Source: Alkalimarinus sediminis
GTDB lineage: Bacteria > Pseudomonadota > Gammaproteobacteria > Pseudomonadales > Oleiphilaceae
Assembly (NCBI RefSeq): GCF_026427595.1
Contig: NZ_CP101527.1
Span: 3,467,001-3,531,000 of the forward strand
Direction: 5' to 3'
DNA: 64,000 nt
Under the pieces are notes generated by a model. That model made no database searches. It saw nothing but the letters and a program-made list of their open reading frames with translations, and was not told where the DNA came from. Both the position numbers and the translations under genes were made by a program. Of this stretch, positions 9,529 through 18,727 are shown piece by piece; the first letter of the stretch is position 1, and each line of letters begins with the position of its first letter.

Positions 9529-9937
9529 TCTCGTCTCCTAATGTTCGAGCACTTAGGCCAAGCATCAACCAACCTATAAGAAAGCAAACACCACCAAAAG
9601 GCGTGATCATCCCTAGCTTTTTTATGCCGGTAAAAGCATATAAGTACAAACTACCTGAAAACAACAAAATACCAATGATAAACGTTACCGCCGAAATCGT
9701 AAGGTAGCGTTTATTAAACCTAAGTGGCAACACAGCCATCAATCCGACAAACAATAACCCAAGACTATGGTAAAACTGATATTGCACAGCGGTTTCATAG
9801 ATACCAAATAGGTGACTACTTAGCAGAGGTTTGGCGCCATGAGCACCGAAGGCTCCTGCTGCAACACTTAGAAATGCCAATGCTGCGCCCACTACAATAA
9901 TTCTGTGCCCTTTACTTTTTGAGCTCGAGCTATCCAT
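9512..9937 (-). CDS. DUF423 family membrane protein (YgdD-like)
   Basis: 141-aa inner-membrane protein with four predicted helices. The first helix carries the conserved FLSVAAGAFGAHGAKPLL motif of DUF423; a later FSGSLYLYAFTG segment is also typical. Function unknown. It starts one base inside the apaH stop (TAATG) and runs 17 nt into thiS, so it sits inside a tightly coupled apaH-DUF423-thiS-thiG transcript. Confidence 0.9.
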   Translation of the reverse strand: MDSSSSKSKGHRIIVVGAALAFLSVAAGAFGAHGAKPLLSSHLFGIYETAVQYQFYHSLGLLFVGLMAVLPLRFNKRYLTISAVTFIIGILLFSGSLYLYAFTGIKKLGMITPFGGVCFLIGWLMLGLSARTLGDEIERNS

Positions 9938-10773
9938 TACCCCTTCTCCACCGACACGCGCTCATCAAAGCGACAGTCACAACTAATTTTCTGCCAGGTG
10001 TCGAGGTTAAGAGCGGTTAATTTACCCCCCCAGACGCAACCGGTATCAACTGCAACCATTTGCGGGTTCGGAACATTGCCTTCAAGTGCAGCCCAGTGAC
10101 CAAAGATAATTTTAGTAGTACCTGGCCGAACGTAGTCATACCAAGGCTTATAACCTTCAGGGGCATTTAAGGGGCCTAACTTACTATCAAAGTCGAGCAC
10201 CCCGGAGGCATCAATAAAGCGCATTCGTGTGAAATAGTTAGTAATCACGCGCCAACGAGCAACACCTTCCAAACTATCACGCCACCCTTCCGGCTCATTA
10301 CCATACATCGCATTAAGAAAAGAGTCGCATTGATCGCCACGCAAAACAGATTCTAACTCTTTAGCGTGTTGCTTAGCCTCTCTTATTCTCCAGATATGTG
10401 GCACGCCTGCATGAGTCATAACAACTTTGCGAGCCTTATCTCGAACCATCATTTTTTGATGTCGCAACCAGTCCATCAACTCTTCAACATCAGGGGCGTC
10501 AAGAATATCGTTAAACGTATCTTTTCGTTTACGGGCTTGAGCACCTCGAGCAACGGCTAATAGATGTAAATCATGGTTACCCAACACCACCTTAGCTGAC
10601 TTACCCAATGACTTAATATAACGTAGCACTTTTAGAGATTCTGGCCCACGATTAACCAAATCCCCTGCTACCCATAACGTATCGTTGGCCGGGTTAAATT
10701 TAATTTCATTTAATAGACAGCAGAGGCTTTCGTAACAGCCCTGAATATCACCTATTGCATATGTGGCCAACAC
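9937..10773 (-). CDS. apaH: symmetrical bis(5'-nucleosyl)-tetraphosphatase ApaH
   Basis: 278-aa metallophosphatase that hydrolyses Ap4A to two ADP and also removes nucleoside-tetraphosphate caps from RNA. Phosphoesterase motifs are GDIQG (residues 8-12), GDLVNRGPES and GNHDLH, followed by THAGVPH. The GTG start has AAGGGGG just upstream. It lies 73 bp downstream of rsmA; apaG, usually between them in Enterobacteria, is missing. Confidence 0.96.
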   Translation of the reverse strand: MLATYAIGDIQGCYESLCCLLNEIKFNPANDTLWVAGDLVNRGPESLKVLRYIKSLGKSAKVVLGNHDLHLLAVARGAQARKRKDTFNDILDAPDVEELMDWLRHQKMMVRDKARKVVMTHAGVPHIWRIREAKQHAKELESVLRGDQCDSFLNAMYGNEPEGWRDSLEGVARWRVITNYFTRMRFIDASGVLDFDSKLGPLNAPEGYKPWYDYVRPGTTKIIFGHWAALEGNVPNPQMVAVDTGCVWGGKLTALNLDTWQKISCDCRFDERVSVEKG

Positions 10774-10846
10774 TATCCCCCTTGCGTTTTAACATCAGCT
10801 GAGCCCTCACAACCCTTAAACACATGCTCTAACTAAAGCAAGCACG

Positions 10847-11659
10847 TCATTTGGCTCTATCAGTAATGGAGTCACTTATTTTGACATAATCTGCGAGGGA
10901 TAAATTTTCAGGGCGCAGAGCGCTATTGATACCCAACGCGTCTAACTCCTCAGCACTGATCATTGCTGATAAGGCATTTCTGAGGGTTTTACGACGCATG
11001 GTAAATGCCGTTCTTACTACTTTTTCTAGGGTTTTGACCTCTTTTACCGGGTGAGGTAGCTCTTTGTAGGGGGTTAACCTCACAATAGCTGAGTCGACCT
11101 TAGGACGAGGGTCAAAAGATTCAGGCGGAACAATAAATAGTGGCTGTATCTGACAATAATATTGAGCCATGATACCCAGTCTACCGTAGTTGTTTTCACC
11201 GGGCCCTGCAGCCAATCGGTCAACCACCTCTTTTTGCAGCATAAAGTGCATATCGCGCATATTATCCACATGCTTTAACAGATGAAAAATAAGCGGTGTA
11301 GAAATATTGTATGGCAAGTTGCCCACTAGTCTCAGCGGTTGTCCTGGCGATGCTAACTGGTTAAAGTCAAATTTAAGTGCATCCGCCTCGTGAATGACAA
11401 AGTCAGGATAGTTAAAAAATTTGGTTCTGAGAATGGGAATGAGGTCACGATCCAGCTCGACAACATTCAACTTACCATCGGTGGCTGCTAATAACTCTTC
11501 GGTAATCGCACCGAGCCCTGGACCAATTTCTACCATGCACTCGTCAGGCTTGGGGTGAATGCTTCGAATGATTCGGTCTATCACGCCATGGTCTTGTAGG
11601 AAATTCTGACCAAATCGTTTTCTAGCCTGATGCCCTAAGTTGGACGATTGCTTTGCCAT
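10847..11659 (-). CDS. rsmA: 16S rRNA (A1518/A1519-N6) dimethyltransferase RsmA/KsgA
   Basis: 270-aa SAM-dependent enzyme that dimethylates two adenines near the 3' end of 16S rRNA late in 30S assembly. Motifs: KRFGQNFL near the N-terminus, EIGPGLGAITE (SAM-binding), and the catalytic NLPYNIS. Length is standard. It sits between pdxA (upstream on this strand, 68-bp gap) and apaH, the conserved order. Confidence 0.97.
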   Translation of the reverse strand: MAKQSSNLGHQARKRFGQNFLQDHGVIDRIIRSIHPKPDECMVEIGPGLGAITEELLAATDGKLNVVELDRDLIPILRTKFFNYPDFVIHEADALKFDFNQLASPGQPLRLVGNLPYNISTPLIFHLLKHVDNMRDMHFMLQKEVVDRLAAGPGENNYGRLGIMAQYYCQIQPLFIVPPESFDPRPKVDSAIVRLTPYKELPHPVKEVKTLEKVVRTAFTMRRKTLRNALSAMISAEELDALGINSALRPENLSLADYVKISDSITDRAK

Positions 11660-11727
11660 CTATTTGTTCTCTACTTTGATGGGAGTTGAAATTTAGTAGC
11701 GCGCGTTCTAATTCGTACGTCACAGAT

Positions 11728-12723
11728 TCAAGTGGCGGATAATGCCCCACCTGAGAGTCCAGCCATTAAAGCGGCCGACTTTATTGCTTGCTCTAGACTG
11801 CCTGTATCTGCCTTTCCCGTTCCGGCTAAGTCTAATGCAGTGCCATGGTCAACCGAAGTACGAATAATAGGTAACCCCAAGGTAATATTCACCGCAGACC
11901 CGAAACTTTGATATTTTAGCACGGGAAGCCCTTGATCATGATACATAGCCAATACAGCATCGGTATCCGCCAACCATCTTGGTGTAAACAGCGTATCAGC
12001 CGGCAGCGGACCAATCAGCGTCATACCTTGTTCGCGAAACTCTTCTAACACAGGCGCAATGGTGTCGATCTCTTCCATCCCCATATGACCGCCTTCACCG
12101 GCATGAGGGTTTAAGCCTGCTACTAAAATTTTAGGTTGCGCTATGCCGAACTTGGTTACTAAGTCATGATGCAAAATCGTAATAATCTGACGCAGCAGAG
12201 GTTTTGTTATCGCCGCCGACACATCTGCAAGGGGTAAATGTGTGGTTACCAGAGCCACCCGCATTTGCTCAGACGCCAGCATCATCACGACCCTATCAAC
12301 ATTACACAGTTCTTGTAGAAATTCAGTATGCCCTGTAAACGCAATACCAGCATCATTGATAACCCCCTTATGAACAGGTGCGGTTACCATGCCAGAGAAT
12401 AATCCGTTGATACAGCCTTCAGCTGCAAGGGTCAGGGTTTTTAACACATAGTTTGCGTTTTCAGCTGAGAGAATGCCAGGTTCAACGGTATCATCAAGGG
12501 AAACAGGGTATACCGATAAATGACCTGGTTTACAGGTAGCGGCAGAGCCAGGTGTCCAAAGCTCGGTGACCAGAGGCAGCCCTAGCGCCTCTGCTCGATC
12601 TTGCAACAGACTTGATGAACAAACCATAACAATAGGCTCAGCAAAGCCTTTTTGAGCAAGCTGAATGCATAAGTCGGGACCGATACCTGCTGGCTCCCCC
12701 GCAGTAATGGCAAGTGGTAACAT
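11728..12723 (-). CDS. pdxA: 4-hydroxythreonine-4-phosphate dehydrogenase PdxA
   Basis: 331-aa enzyme of pyridoxal phosphate biosynthesis, oxidising 4-phosphohydroxy-L-threonine with NAD. The start is placed at [18 protein letters not shown], the conserved N-terminus, although the frame extends 23 codons upstream. Metal-binding histidines are seen in [18 protein letters not shown] and [11 protein letters not shown]. It follows surA by 84 bp and precedes rsmA, the usual cluster. Confidence 0.96.
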   Translation of the reverse strand: MLPLAITAGEPAGIGPDLCIQLAQKGFAEPIVMVCSSSLLQDRAEALGLPLVTELWTPGSAATCKPGHLSVYPVSLDDTVEPGILSAENANYVLKTLTLAAEGCINGLFSGMVTAPVHKGVINDAGIAFTGHTEFLQELCNVDRVVMMLASEQMRVALVTTHLPLADVSAAITKPLLRQIITILHHDLVTKFGIAQPKILVAGLNPHAGEGGHMGMEEIDTIAPVLEEFREQGMTLIGPLPADTLFTPRWLADTDAVLAMYHDQGLPVLKYQSFGSAVNITLGLPIIRTSVDHGTALDLAGTGKADTGSLEQAIKSAALMAGLSGGALSAT

Positions 12724-12807
12724 TTGGCTAGCCTTTATACAGCAAGTGAACGGCATGCTTGCAACAAATAGTCTAGTTGCGATGCTTGCCAAAAAAATCC
12801 ATTAAAG

Positions 12808-14148
12808 TTAGTTTTTTAGATCTTCTGACTCGTCAGCTTCTTCCGGGTCTGTGCGATCCTTGAATTCGATATAGGCCTCTTCACGGATTTCACGCAACCA
12901 TAAATTTAGCTCTTCGTCGTATTTGCGACGGTGAATAACCTGTCTCGCCTGATTCGCCTGAATCCTGTTACCTAAGTCTTCCATGCGAGTATCTTGCACC
13001 TGCAAGATATGCCATCCAAAGTCAGACAAGAACGGCTCACTCACTTCACCGACCTTACTATTTTGCATAATGTCATCAAAAGCAGGAACCATCTCTCCCG
13101 GATTTACCCAATCGAGACTACCACCACTTATAGCAGACACAGGGTCTTCCGAGTGCGCCTTAGCTATGGTTGCAAAATCATCACCGCTAACAATACGTTC
13201 ACGTAGCTGCTCTATAATCTCTTTAGACTCTCGCTCTGTTCTAACTTCACTTGGTTTTATTAATATATGGCGAACATTAAACTGCTTAACCAGTTGCTCT
13301 TTTCCACCACGTTTATCAAGAACTGAGATAATATGAAAGCCACCAGACGTTCTTAACAGCTCAGAAGGCTCACCTACTTTAAGGGTCTGTACAATATCCG
13401 CAGCTATAGATGGTACTTCATTCTCTTTTCGCCACCCTATAACACCGCCTTGCAGGGCGTTTCTTCCGTCTGATTTAGCAACAGCGGTCTGCTTAAAATC
13501 TGCCCCCTCTTTAAGCTCTGCAATGATACGCTCTGCACGCTCTCGAGCATCTTCAACCACCAAAGGGTTAGCCGGGTCGGTGATCGTGATGAGAATATGG
13601 CCTAGATAGTACTCAGTCGCTGTTCTGTTCTTGCCTTCAGAAGACTCCAGAAAGGTTTTTATTTCGTTTTCGGTCACTCTGACCTTTCGATCAACCTGTC
13701 TCTGTTGCACTCGACTTAGCAGCAACTCTCTGCGTATCTGTTCACGAGCCTCACGATAGGTAACACCCTCAGACTTTATAGCCTCCTGAAACTGGTCCAA
13801 TGTCATGCCGTTTCGCTTGGCAATATTCTGCATCGTTTCATTCAACTGGTTATCGTCAACCCTTAAACCACTGCGTTCAGCCATCTGCAGTTGAATGCTT
13901 TCGAGAATCAGCTGATCTAGCACTCTTTCAGCCATAATATGGGCTGGAGGCAACGGTGTGCCCTGTGCTTTTAGTCGTGCGGTAATGGTGCGAATCCGGC
14001 CTTCGAGTTCAGAAGCCATAACAATATCGTCATCAACTATGACCAAAACATGGTCTAACGGTTCTACTTTGCCATGTGCTACCGAGATGGTTAGCGTTAG
14101 TAATATTGCTGATGCAAACCAGCGAAACAAGGTGTTCTTTAACAACAT
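12808..14148 (-). CDS. surA: periplasmic chaperone/peptidyl-prolyl isomerase SurA
   Basis: 446-aa outer-membrane-protein chaperone. A signal peptide (ends near SVAHG-KVEPLDH) is followed by the SurA N-terminal domain (VLVIVDDDIVMASELEGR), then two parvulin domains with the typical starts YYLGHILITI and FNVRHILIKP, and a C-terminal helix. The C-terminal tail is acidic (DPEEADESEDLKN). SurA escorts barrel proteins, LptD included, to the BAM machine, and lptD is next upstream. Confidence 0.96.
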   Translation of the reverse strand: MLLKNTLFRWFASAILLTLTISVAHGKVEPLDHVLVIVDDDIVMASELEGRIRTITARLKAQGTPLPPAHIMAERVLDQLILESIQLQMAERSGLRVDDNQLNETMQNIAKRNGMTLDQFQEAIKSEGVTYREAREQIRRELLLSRVQQRQVDRKVRVTENEIKTFLESSEGKNRTATEYYLGHILITITDPANPLVVEDARERAERIIAELKEGADFKQTAVAKSDGRNALQGGVIGWRKENEVPSIAADIVQTLKVGEPSELLRTSGGFHIISVLDKRGGKEQLVKQFNVRHILIKPSEVRTERESKEIIEQLRERIVSGDDFATIAKAHSEDPVSAISGGSLDWVNPGEMVPAFDDIMQNSKVGEVSEPFLSDFGWHILQVQDTRMEDLGNRIQANQARQVIHRRKYDEELNLWLREIREEAYIEFKDRTDPEEADESEDLKN

Positions 14149-14178
14149 AAATCAGCACTACCTAATAGTATTAAGTTC

Positions 14179-14202
14179 AAGACTGAGCGTGGAGTCAGTC
14201 TT
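14179..14202. other. 8-bp hairpin between lptD and surA
   Basis: AAGACTGA / TCAGTCTT stem with an 8-nt loop in the 136-bp lptD-surA spacer. There is no U-tract, so partial attenuation or mRNA processing is only possible. Confidence 0.3.
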
Positions 14203-14284
14203 TAAAAATCATATGTTATACGGTTGATAGACGATCATATCTACCTATCGAGACCTGAAGCTTTAGAGCACAAAAGCGACCATA

Positions 14285-16645
14285 TTAATGATATAAACGC
14301 TCTCGACCTAAATATCCTGGCACCTGCTCATCAATCTCTTCACCACTTTCGCCAAAGCCAGCCAGACCTTTTAACTCAATTCGAAATAAAATGGTGTGAG
14401 ATAACTCAGAGTCATCCGTTAAATAACTGCTTGATAACACCTGAGCACGCCAACAGCAACTGCGGTACTCTAAACCTGCCAATGTACCAGCGGTTCTCTT
14501 GTCGTTAAGATCATACAACCAGCGACCAAAGGCACTTATTTTTTTCGTCACAGGGACAATAGTAGAGATGTTAGCTTGCTCCAAAGGTGCATCATCGTCT
14601 TTGTAGGTGTGCCCTAGGTTTAGCACATAGCCATAATCCTGAGTGTGAAAGCTAAGATTACTATTACCTTCAACCGTTTTGCTCTCGCTATCATCCCATA
14701 AGCCGGTTACTTTTAAATCCAAGCCTTGTACCGGTGTAAGAATAAACTCGCCTGCAAAAGGCGACTCACTTTCCGAGTGACTACCCTCTCCATCGAGGTT
14801 TACATTTTGATCTTCTAAGTAGTAAATTTTACCAATACTGAAGACTGCACTATCTATACCGCTAGAAAGCTGAGTAAATCGTGATGTTAGACCTAGTGTG
14901 ACCCTGTTGTTGTCACCTACTCTATCACCTCCGACAAATCGATCGTCTGAGAATAACTGCGAGTAGCTAAATGACTTCACGGAGGTATCAAAATCTGGAA
15001 TATCGTCCTGTTTAACTTCTGGTGAGTAGACGTAAAATGCCCTTGGTTCTAATGTTTGATTGTAGTCTTGAGTGCCAAACTGAAAGGGTCGATCAAAATA
15101 GAGCCCGGTATCAAGAGTCGCAAATGGCACTGTACGACTAATATCATCATCACCTAACCCATTGTCCTCCAGAGCATAATTAGTCTGGTCAACTTTTAAT
15201 GAGGGCGTAAGGTACCCCCACAGCTGTTCCATTGGCATCGAGACTTCGGGCTTTATTCTAAGTCTATTACCCTGCACTTTATCATTACCCGTCAAGAGCT
15301 CATCATCACGAAAGAAGTAGGTATATTGAGAATCGACAGACCAGTCGAATACTTCATTATTCCAACTACCGATTAAGTTGAGCTCAGGCAGTCTAGAGTA
15401 TGGTTTGTTAGCCTCGGTAACAGTCGAGTCAACTGTTTGATAACCATGCACCGAACCATCAAACTGCCAGACATCACCGATATAATTCACCTTCCAAACT
15501 CGGTCCAGGTGGGTCTCGTTTTCTATACTCAAACTACGAGCCAAGTCTTCAAGATAATCATTATCGCTAACCACGTTATAGTCGATAGTAGACTTCCAAC
15601 CATCCGCTATTGTCGACTCATTCTCAAAGCTTAGCCCCCAGCGCTGGCCGTCTCTCCAAGGGTAGTCTTTAATATGCTCTTCATCTTCATGAATATAGCC
15701 AAGATTTATTCTTGACTCGCCAAAAGTATTTAAATGCCGCCCTTCAAGCTCTGTGTAAAGGCCTCGCCCATGTATATATGCGGGGGTTAATGTGGCGTCA
15801 TAGTTTGGTGCCAAATTGAAGTAATAAGGAGCCGTAAACGCAGCACCTCGCCCCACATTTGAGCTACCGATAGAGGGGTACAGAAAACCACTCTTTCGAT
15901 CATCGTTAATCGGGAACGTCACCCAAGGGAAGTAAAAAATAGGGACATCCTGAACCCTGAAACGAAAATGCTCGGCATAGCCAACACCTTCTGCCTGATC
16001 AAGGGTGATTTCACTGGCGGCAACGGACCATGATTTATCATGAGGGTCGCAGCGAGTGATGGTGCCATCTTCGATGATAACTATATTTTCTGAAGGCCTC
16101 TTGACCGAGGCAGACTGGCCACGAAACCCTTCTTTATGGGCCAAGTATGAGGACTCTTCAATGGTAAATGCCCCAGACTCAATATCATAATTAACTTTAT
16201 TTCCAGTCAACAACATCTCTGGGCTTCTTAAACGAATGTCACCATTCACCGTAACACTGTTAGCTTTCTGATCTAAATTGGCCGTATCACCATTTAATAA
16301 GAAGGGCGCTTGGTATATTTCAACTCCTCCTTCTATATAGGCATTTTGCTCAGCATCAAATGACGCTCTATCGGCCCGTACCCTCATAGGGTTTTGAGAG
16401 GGGTCTTGTGAAACAGGAGGACTGTCATCAGGTAGATAAGAAGGTACAACATAGCCCCCTTTGCAGATGGCAGACAACTTACTCCGCTCAGCTTCGCTCA
16501 TCAGCTCTTTGGGCCGCCAATCAATTTCTGCTGCGGTTTTAGCGCGCCCTTCACCTGAATTCGACTCGTCAGCCCATGCCTGCGTAGAGGCTATAGTCAG
16601 CGGCAGCACTAGTAAGTGTGCAAATTGATAAACCGTTTTAGTCAT
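14285..16645 (-). CDS. lptD: LPS-assembly outer-membrane protein LptD
   Basis: 786-aa translocon that, with LptE, places lipopolysaccharide in the outer leaflet. The start is taken at MTKTVYQFAHLL, which gives a signal peptide ending at QAWA. Next come a beta-jellyroll OstA domain (about 75-200) and a long beta-barrel. Cysteines sit where the essential disulfides form: one near the N-terminus (SAICKGG), one in the jellyroll (TRCDPHDKSW) and a CC pair near the C-terminus (EYRSCCWRAQ). Head of the lptD-surA-pdxA-rsmA-apaH run and divergent from amgK. Confidence 0.96.
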   Translation of the reverse strand: MTKTVYQFAHLLVLPLTIASTQAWADESNSGEGRAKTAAEIDWRPKELMSEAERSKLSAICKGGYVVPSYLPDDSPPVSQDPSQNPMRVRADRASFDAEQNAYIEGGVEIYQAPFLLNGDTANLDQKANSVTVNGDIRLRSPEMLLTGNKVNYDIESGAFTIEESSYLAHKEGFRGQSASVKRPSENIVIIEDGTITRCDPHDKSWSVAASEITLDQAEGVGYAEHFRFRVQDVPIFYFPWVTFPINDDRKSGFLYPSIGSSNVGRGAAFTAPYYFNLAPNYDATLTPAYIHGRGLYTELEGRHLNTFGESRINLGYIHEDEEHIKDYPWRDGQRWGLSFENESTIADGWKSTIDYNVVSDNDYLEDLARSLSIENETHLDRVWKVNYIGDVWQFDGSVHGYQTVDSTVTEANKPYSRLPELNLIGSWNNEVFDWSVDSQYTYFFRDDELLTGNDKVQGNRLRIKPEVSMPMEQLWGYLTPSLKVDQTNYALEDNGLGDDDISRTVPFATLDTGLYFDRPFQFGTQDYNQTLEPRAFYVYSPEVKQDDIPDFDTSVKSFSYSQLFSDDRFVGGDRVGDNNRVTLGLTSRFTQLSSGIDSAVFSIGKIYYLEDQNVNLDGEGSHSESESPFAGEFILTPVQGLDLKVTGLWDDSESKTVEGNSNLSFHTQDYGYVLNLGHTYKDDDAPLEQANISTIVPVTKKISAFGRWLYDLNDKRTAGTLAGLEYRSCCWRAQVLSSSYLTDDSELSHTILFRIELKGLAGFGESGEEIDEQVPGYLGRERLYH

Positions 16646-16839
16646 TTTGTGCTGACTACTCCGCAAATGAGTACATGTAAATAGTGACAAATAAACCCGC
16701 AATGATAAACGGTTATGACGATAGTCTCCATAGCTTTAACCTAATCACTTCACGGTTCTAAGCGACTGCAGGGGTTAAGGTTCCATCAAAGAGCATTGCG
16801 GGGCATAATAACGCACAACTAACTTGAGTAAACGGCACT

Positions 16840-17976
16840 ATGGATCTGAGATTACAACAGCTAAGTGAATGGCTAAAGCAATACTTTAATGGTGAAGCAT
16901 TCGACATCAAACCTGTCTCTGGAGATGCGAGCTTCCGTCGCTATTTTAGGATTGAGCAACACTCAGGGGGAGGAGCTGCTCCCAAACAGTGGATTGCAAT
17001 GGATGCACCACCAGAAAAAGAGAACAGCCTTCCTTTTATTGCTATTGCACGTCATTGGGCGTCTAAAGGTATTCAGGTCCCCCATATTGAAGCCTTCGAT
17101 TTGAGCCAAGGATTTATGCTGTTAGGGGATTTTGGTGACACCCTTCTACTAAGCGCCATTGCTGCAGATGCAAACAGAACCACCCCGCTTTACCAGTCGG
17201 CGCTCACAGCATTAACCGAGATTCAAGCATGCAGTTCACCTGCAGATTACAGTTTGCCACCCTATAATCGCGAGCTACTCGCTCGTGAGATGGAGTTGTT
17301 CCGTGATTGGCTGGTTTCAAATAAGCTCGGACTACCATTGAGCACAGCAGACCACAAACTACTCGACCATGCTTTCGATATTTTAATCGATGAAGCACTC
17401 GCCCAACCGACTGTTTGCGTTCACCGAGACTATCATTCTCGCAACCTGATGGAGCTCAGCGATCAGTCAATCGGTATAATAGACTTCCAGGATGCAGTCA
17501 TTGGCCCTATCACTTACGATGCAGTTTCACTGCTAAGAGACTGTTATATCGTTTTACCACCTTCATTTGTTGATCAGCGCCTAAAAGAGTTTCACCAAGC
17601 GACACTTGCAGCAGGCTTACACAGTGTAGATTTTGCACAATTTCAACGTTGGTTTGACCTAATGGGCGTACAAAGGCACTTAAAGGCGGCAGGGATTTTT
17701 GCTCGATTATCTTTGAGAGATGGCAAACATGATTACCTAAACGATATACCAAGAACCGTTCAGTATATCGAGAAAACTACTGCAAACTACCCGCAGTTGG
17801 CTGACTTCAACCACTGGCTTAACACCATTGTGATACCAGCCATTAACGACACTCTACTCTCGACCAACACCAACAACACTAACAACACCAACAACACTAA
17901 CAACACTAACACCAACAACACTAACACCAACAACACCAAGAATAACACTCAATCAACGGTCAGTCAGGACAGTTAA
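16840..17976 (+). CDS. amgK: N-acetylmuramate/N-acetylglucosamine anomeric kinase AmgK (aminoglycoside-phosphotransferase fold)
   Basis: 378-aa kinase of the aminoglycoside phosphotransferase fold. In Pseudomonas, AmgK phosphorylates the anomeric carbon of MurNAc and GlcNAc, feeding a peptidoglycan recycling shortcut that bypasses de novo UDP-MurNAc synthesis. The catalytic loop VHRDYHSRNLM and metal site IIDFQDAV are present. It sits divergent from lptD and 4 bp before murU, exactly the Pseudomonas arrangement. Odd: the last 38 residues are an Asn/Thr repeat (NT/NNT units) encoded by an ACC/AAC triplet repeat, absent from typical AmgK as I recall it. Confidence 0.9.
   Translation: MDLRLQQLSEWLKQYFNGEAFDIKPVSGDASFRRYFRIEQHSGGGAAPKQWIAMDAPPEKENSLPFIAIARHWASKGIQVPHIEAFDLSQGFMLLGDFGDTLLLSAIAADANRTTPLYQSALTALTEIQACSSPADYSLPPYNRELLAREMELFRDWLVSNKLGLPLSTADHKLLDHAFDILIDEALAQPTVCVHRDYHSRNLMELSDQSIGIIDFQDAVIGPITYDAVSLLRDCYIVLPPSFVDQRLKEFHQATLAAGLHSVDFAQFQRWFDLMGVQRHLKAAGIFARLSLRDGKHDYLNDIPRTVQYIEKTTANYPQLADFNHWLNTIVIPAINDTLLSTNTNNTNNTNNTNNTNTNNTNTNNTKNNTQSTVSQDS
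17863..17947 (+). repeat. in-frame AAC/ACY triplet repeat in the amgK 3' end
   Basis: About 85 bp of AAC, ACC and ACT codons coding for Asn/Thr runs (NTNNTNNTNNT pattern) with 6- and 9-bp periodicity. Length changes in codon-size steps would not shift the frame. It directly precedes the murU start. Confidence 0.85.
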
Positions 17977-17980
17977 TACT

Positions 17981-18727
17981 TTGAAAGCCATGATATTAGC
18001 CGCAGGACTCGGAACAAGAATGCGGCCACTTACCGATCACACACCAAAACCACTCTTACAGGCAGCGGGAAAGCCATTAATCCAGTATCACATTGAGCGG
18101 CTGGCAGAAGCAGGCATCCATGACCTAGTGATCAACACATCTTGGCTAGGTCACCAGATATCAGACTATCTCGACAACAACTCCTGTGCAGGCAGTGCAG
18201 TTCAGGTCGTCCACGAAGAGAGCCCCCTTGAAACAGCAGGAGGCATCATCAATGCACTTCCGCTGCTCACGGCAGGCAACAAACAAGCATTAATTGATGG
18301 CGAGCACGCGCCATATTTTGTAGTGGTCAATGGTGATGTGTGGACTGACTTTGACTATTCGGAACTGTTAAATATTGCGACCAACATTCCCTCAACAACA
18401 CTAGCGCACCTGGTTATGGTCGATAACCCACCACAACACCCAGACGGAGACTTTTATCTCTCTAAACACGGTGCAATATCAGATTCAGCGCCTAAATCTG
18501 AAACAAAAGCAGAAAAACTCACCTTTAGTGGTATTAGCCTTCTGAGCGCTAAGCTTTTTGACAGCTGTGCGCCAGGCAAACGCGCTCTTGCCCCGCTGTT
18601 GAGAGAGGCGATGAATAAACAGCACGTCAGCGGGCACAAAACTAACTGCACATGGATGGATATTGGCACCCCTGAGCGCTTACAACAGCTTGAAGATTAT
18701 ATTTTATCAAAGCTGCCAGTTAGTTAG
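17981..18727 (+). CDS. murU: N-acetylmuramate alpha-1-phosphate uridylyltransferase MurU
   Basis: 248-aa nucleotidyltransferase that makes UDP-MurNAc from MurNAc-1-phosphate and UTP. The N-terminus MKAMILAAGLGTRMRPLT is the nucleotide-binding motif; FVVVNGDVWTDFDY holds the metal-site Asp. The TTG start gives the conserved MKAM beginning, with AGGACAG upstream; ATG at 17990 is an alternative. Four bases after amgK, it forms the recycling operon. Its 3' end overlaps the convergent DUF3530 gene by 8 nt. Confidence 0.92.
   Translation: MKAMILAAGLGTRMRPLTDHTPKPLLQAAGKPLIQYHIERLAEAGIHDLVINTSWLGHQISDYLDNNSCAGSAVQVVHEESPLETAGGIINALPLLTAGNKQALIDGEHAPYFVVVNGDVWTDFDYSELLNIATNIPSTTLAHLVMVDNPPQHPDGDFYLSKHGAISDSAPKSETKAEKLTFSGISLLSAKLFDSCAPGKRALAPLLREAMNKQHVSGHKTNCTWMDIGTPERLQQLEDYILSKLPVS

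Noticed and set aside
17863-17947. Phase-variable on/off switching of amgK
   Set aside because: The units are multiples of three, so length change would not frameshift.
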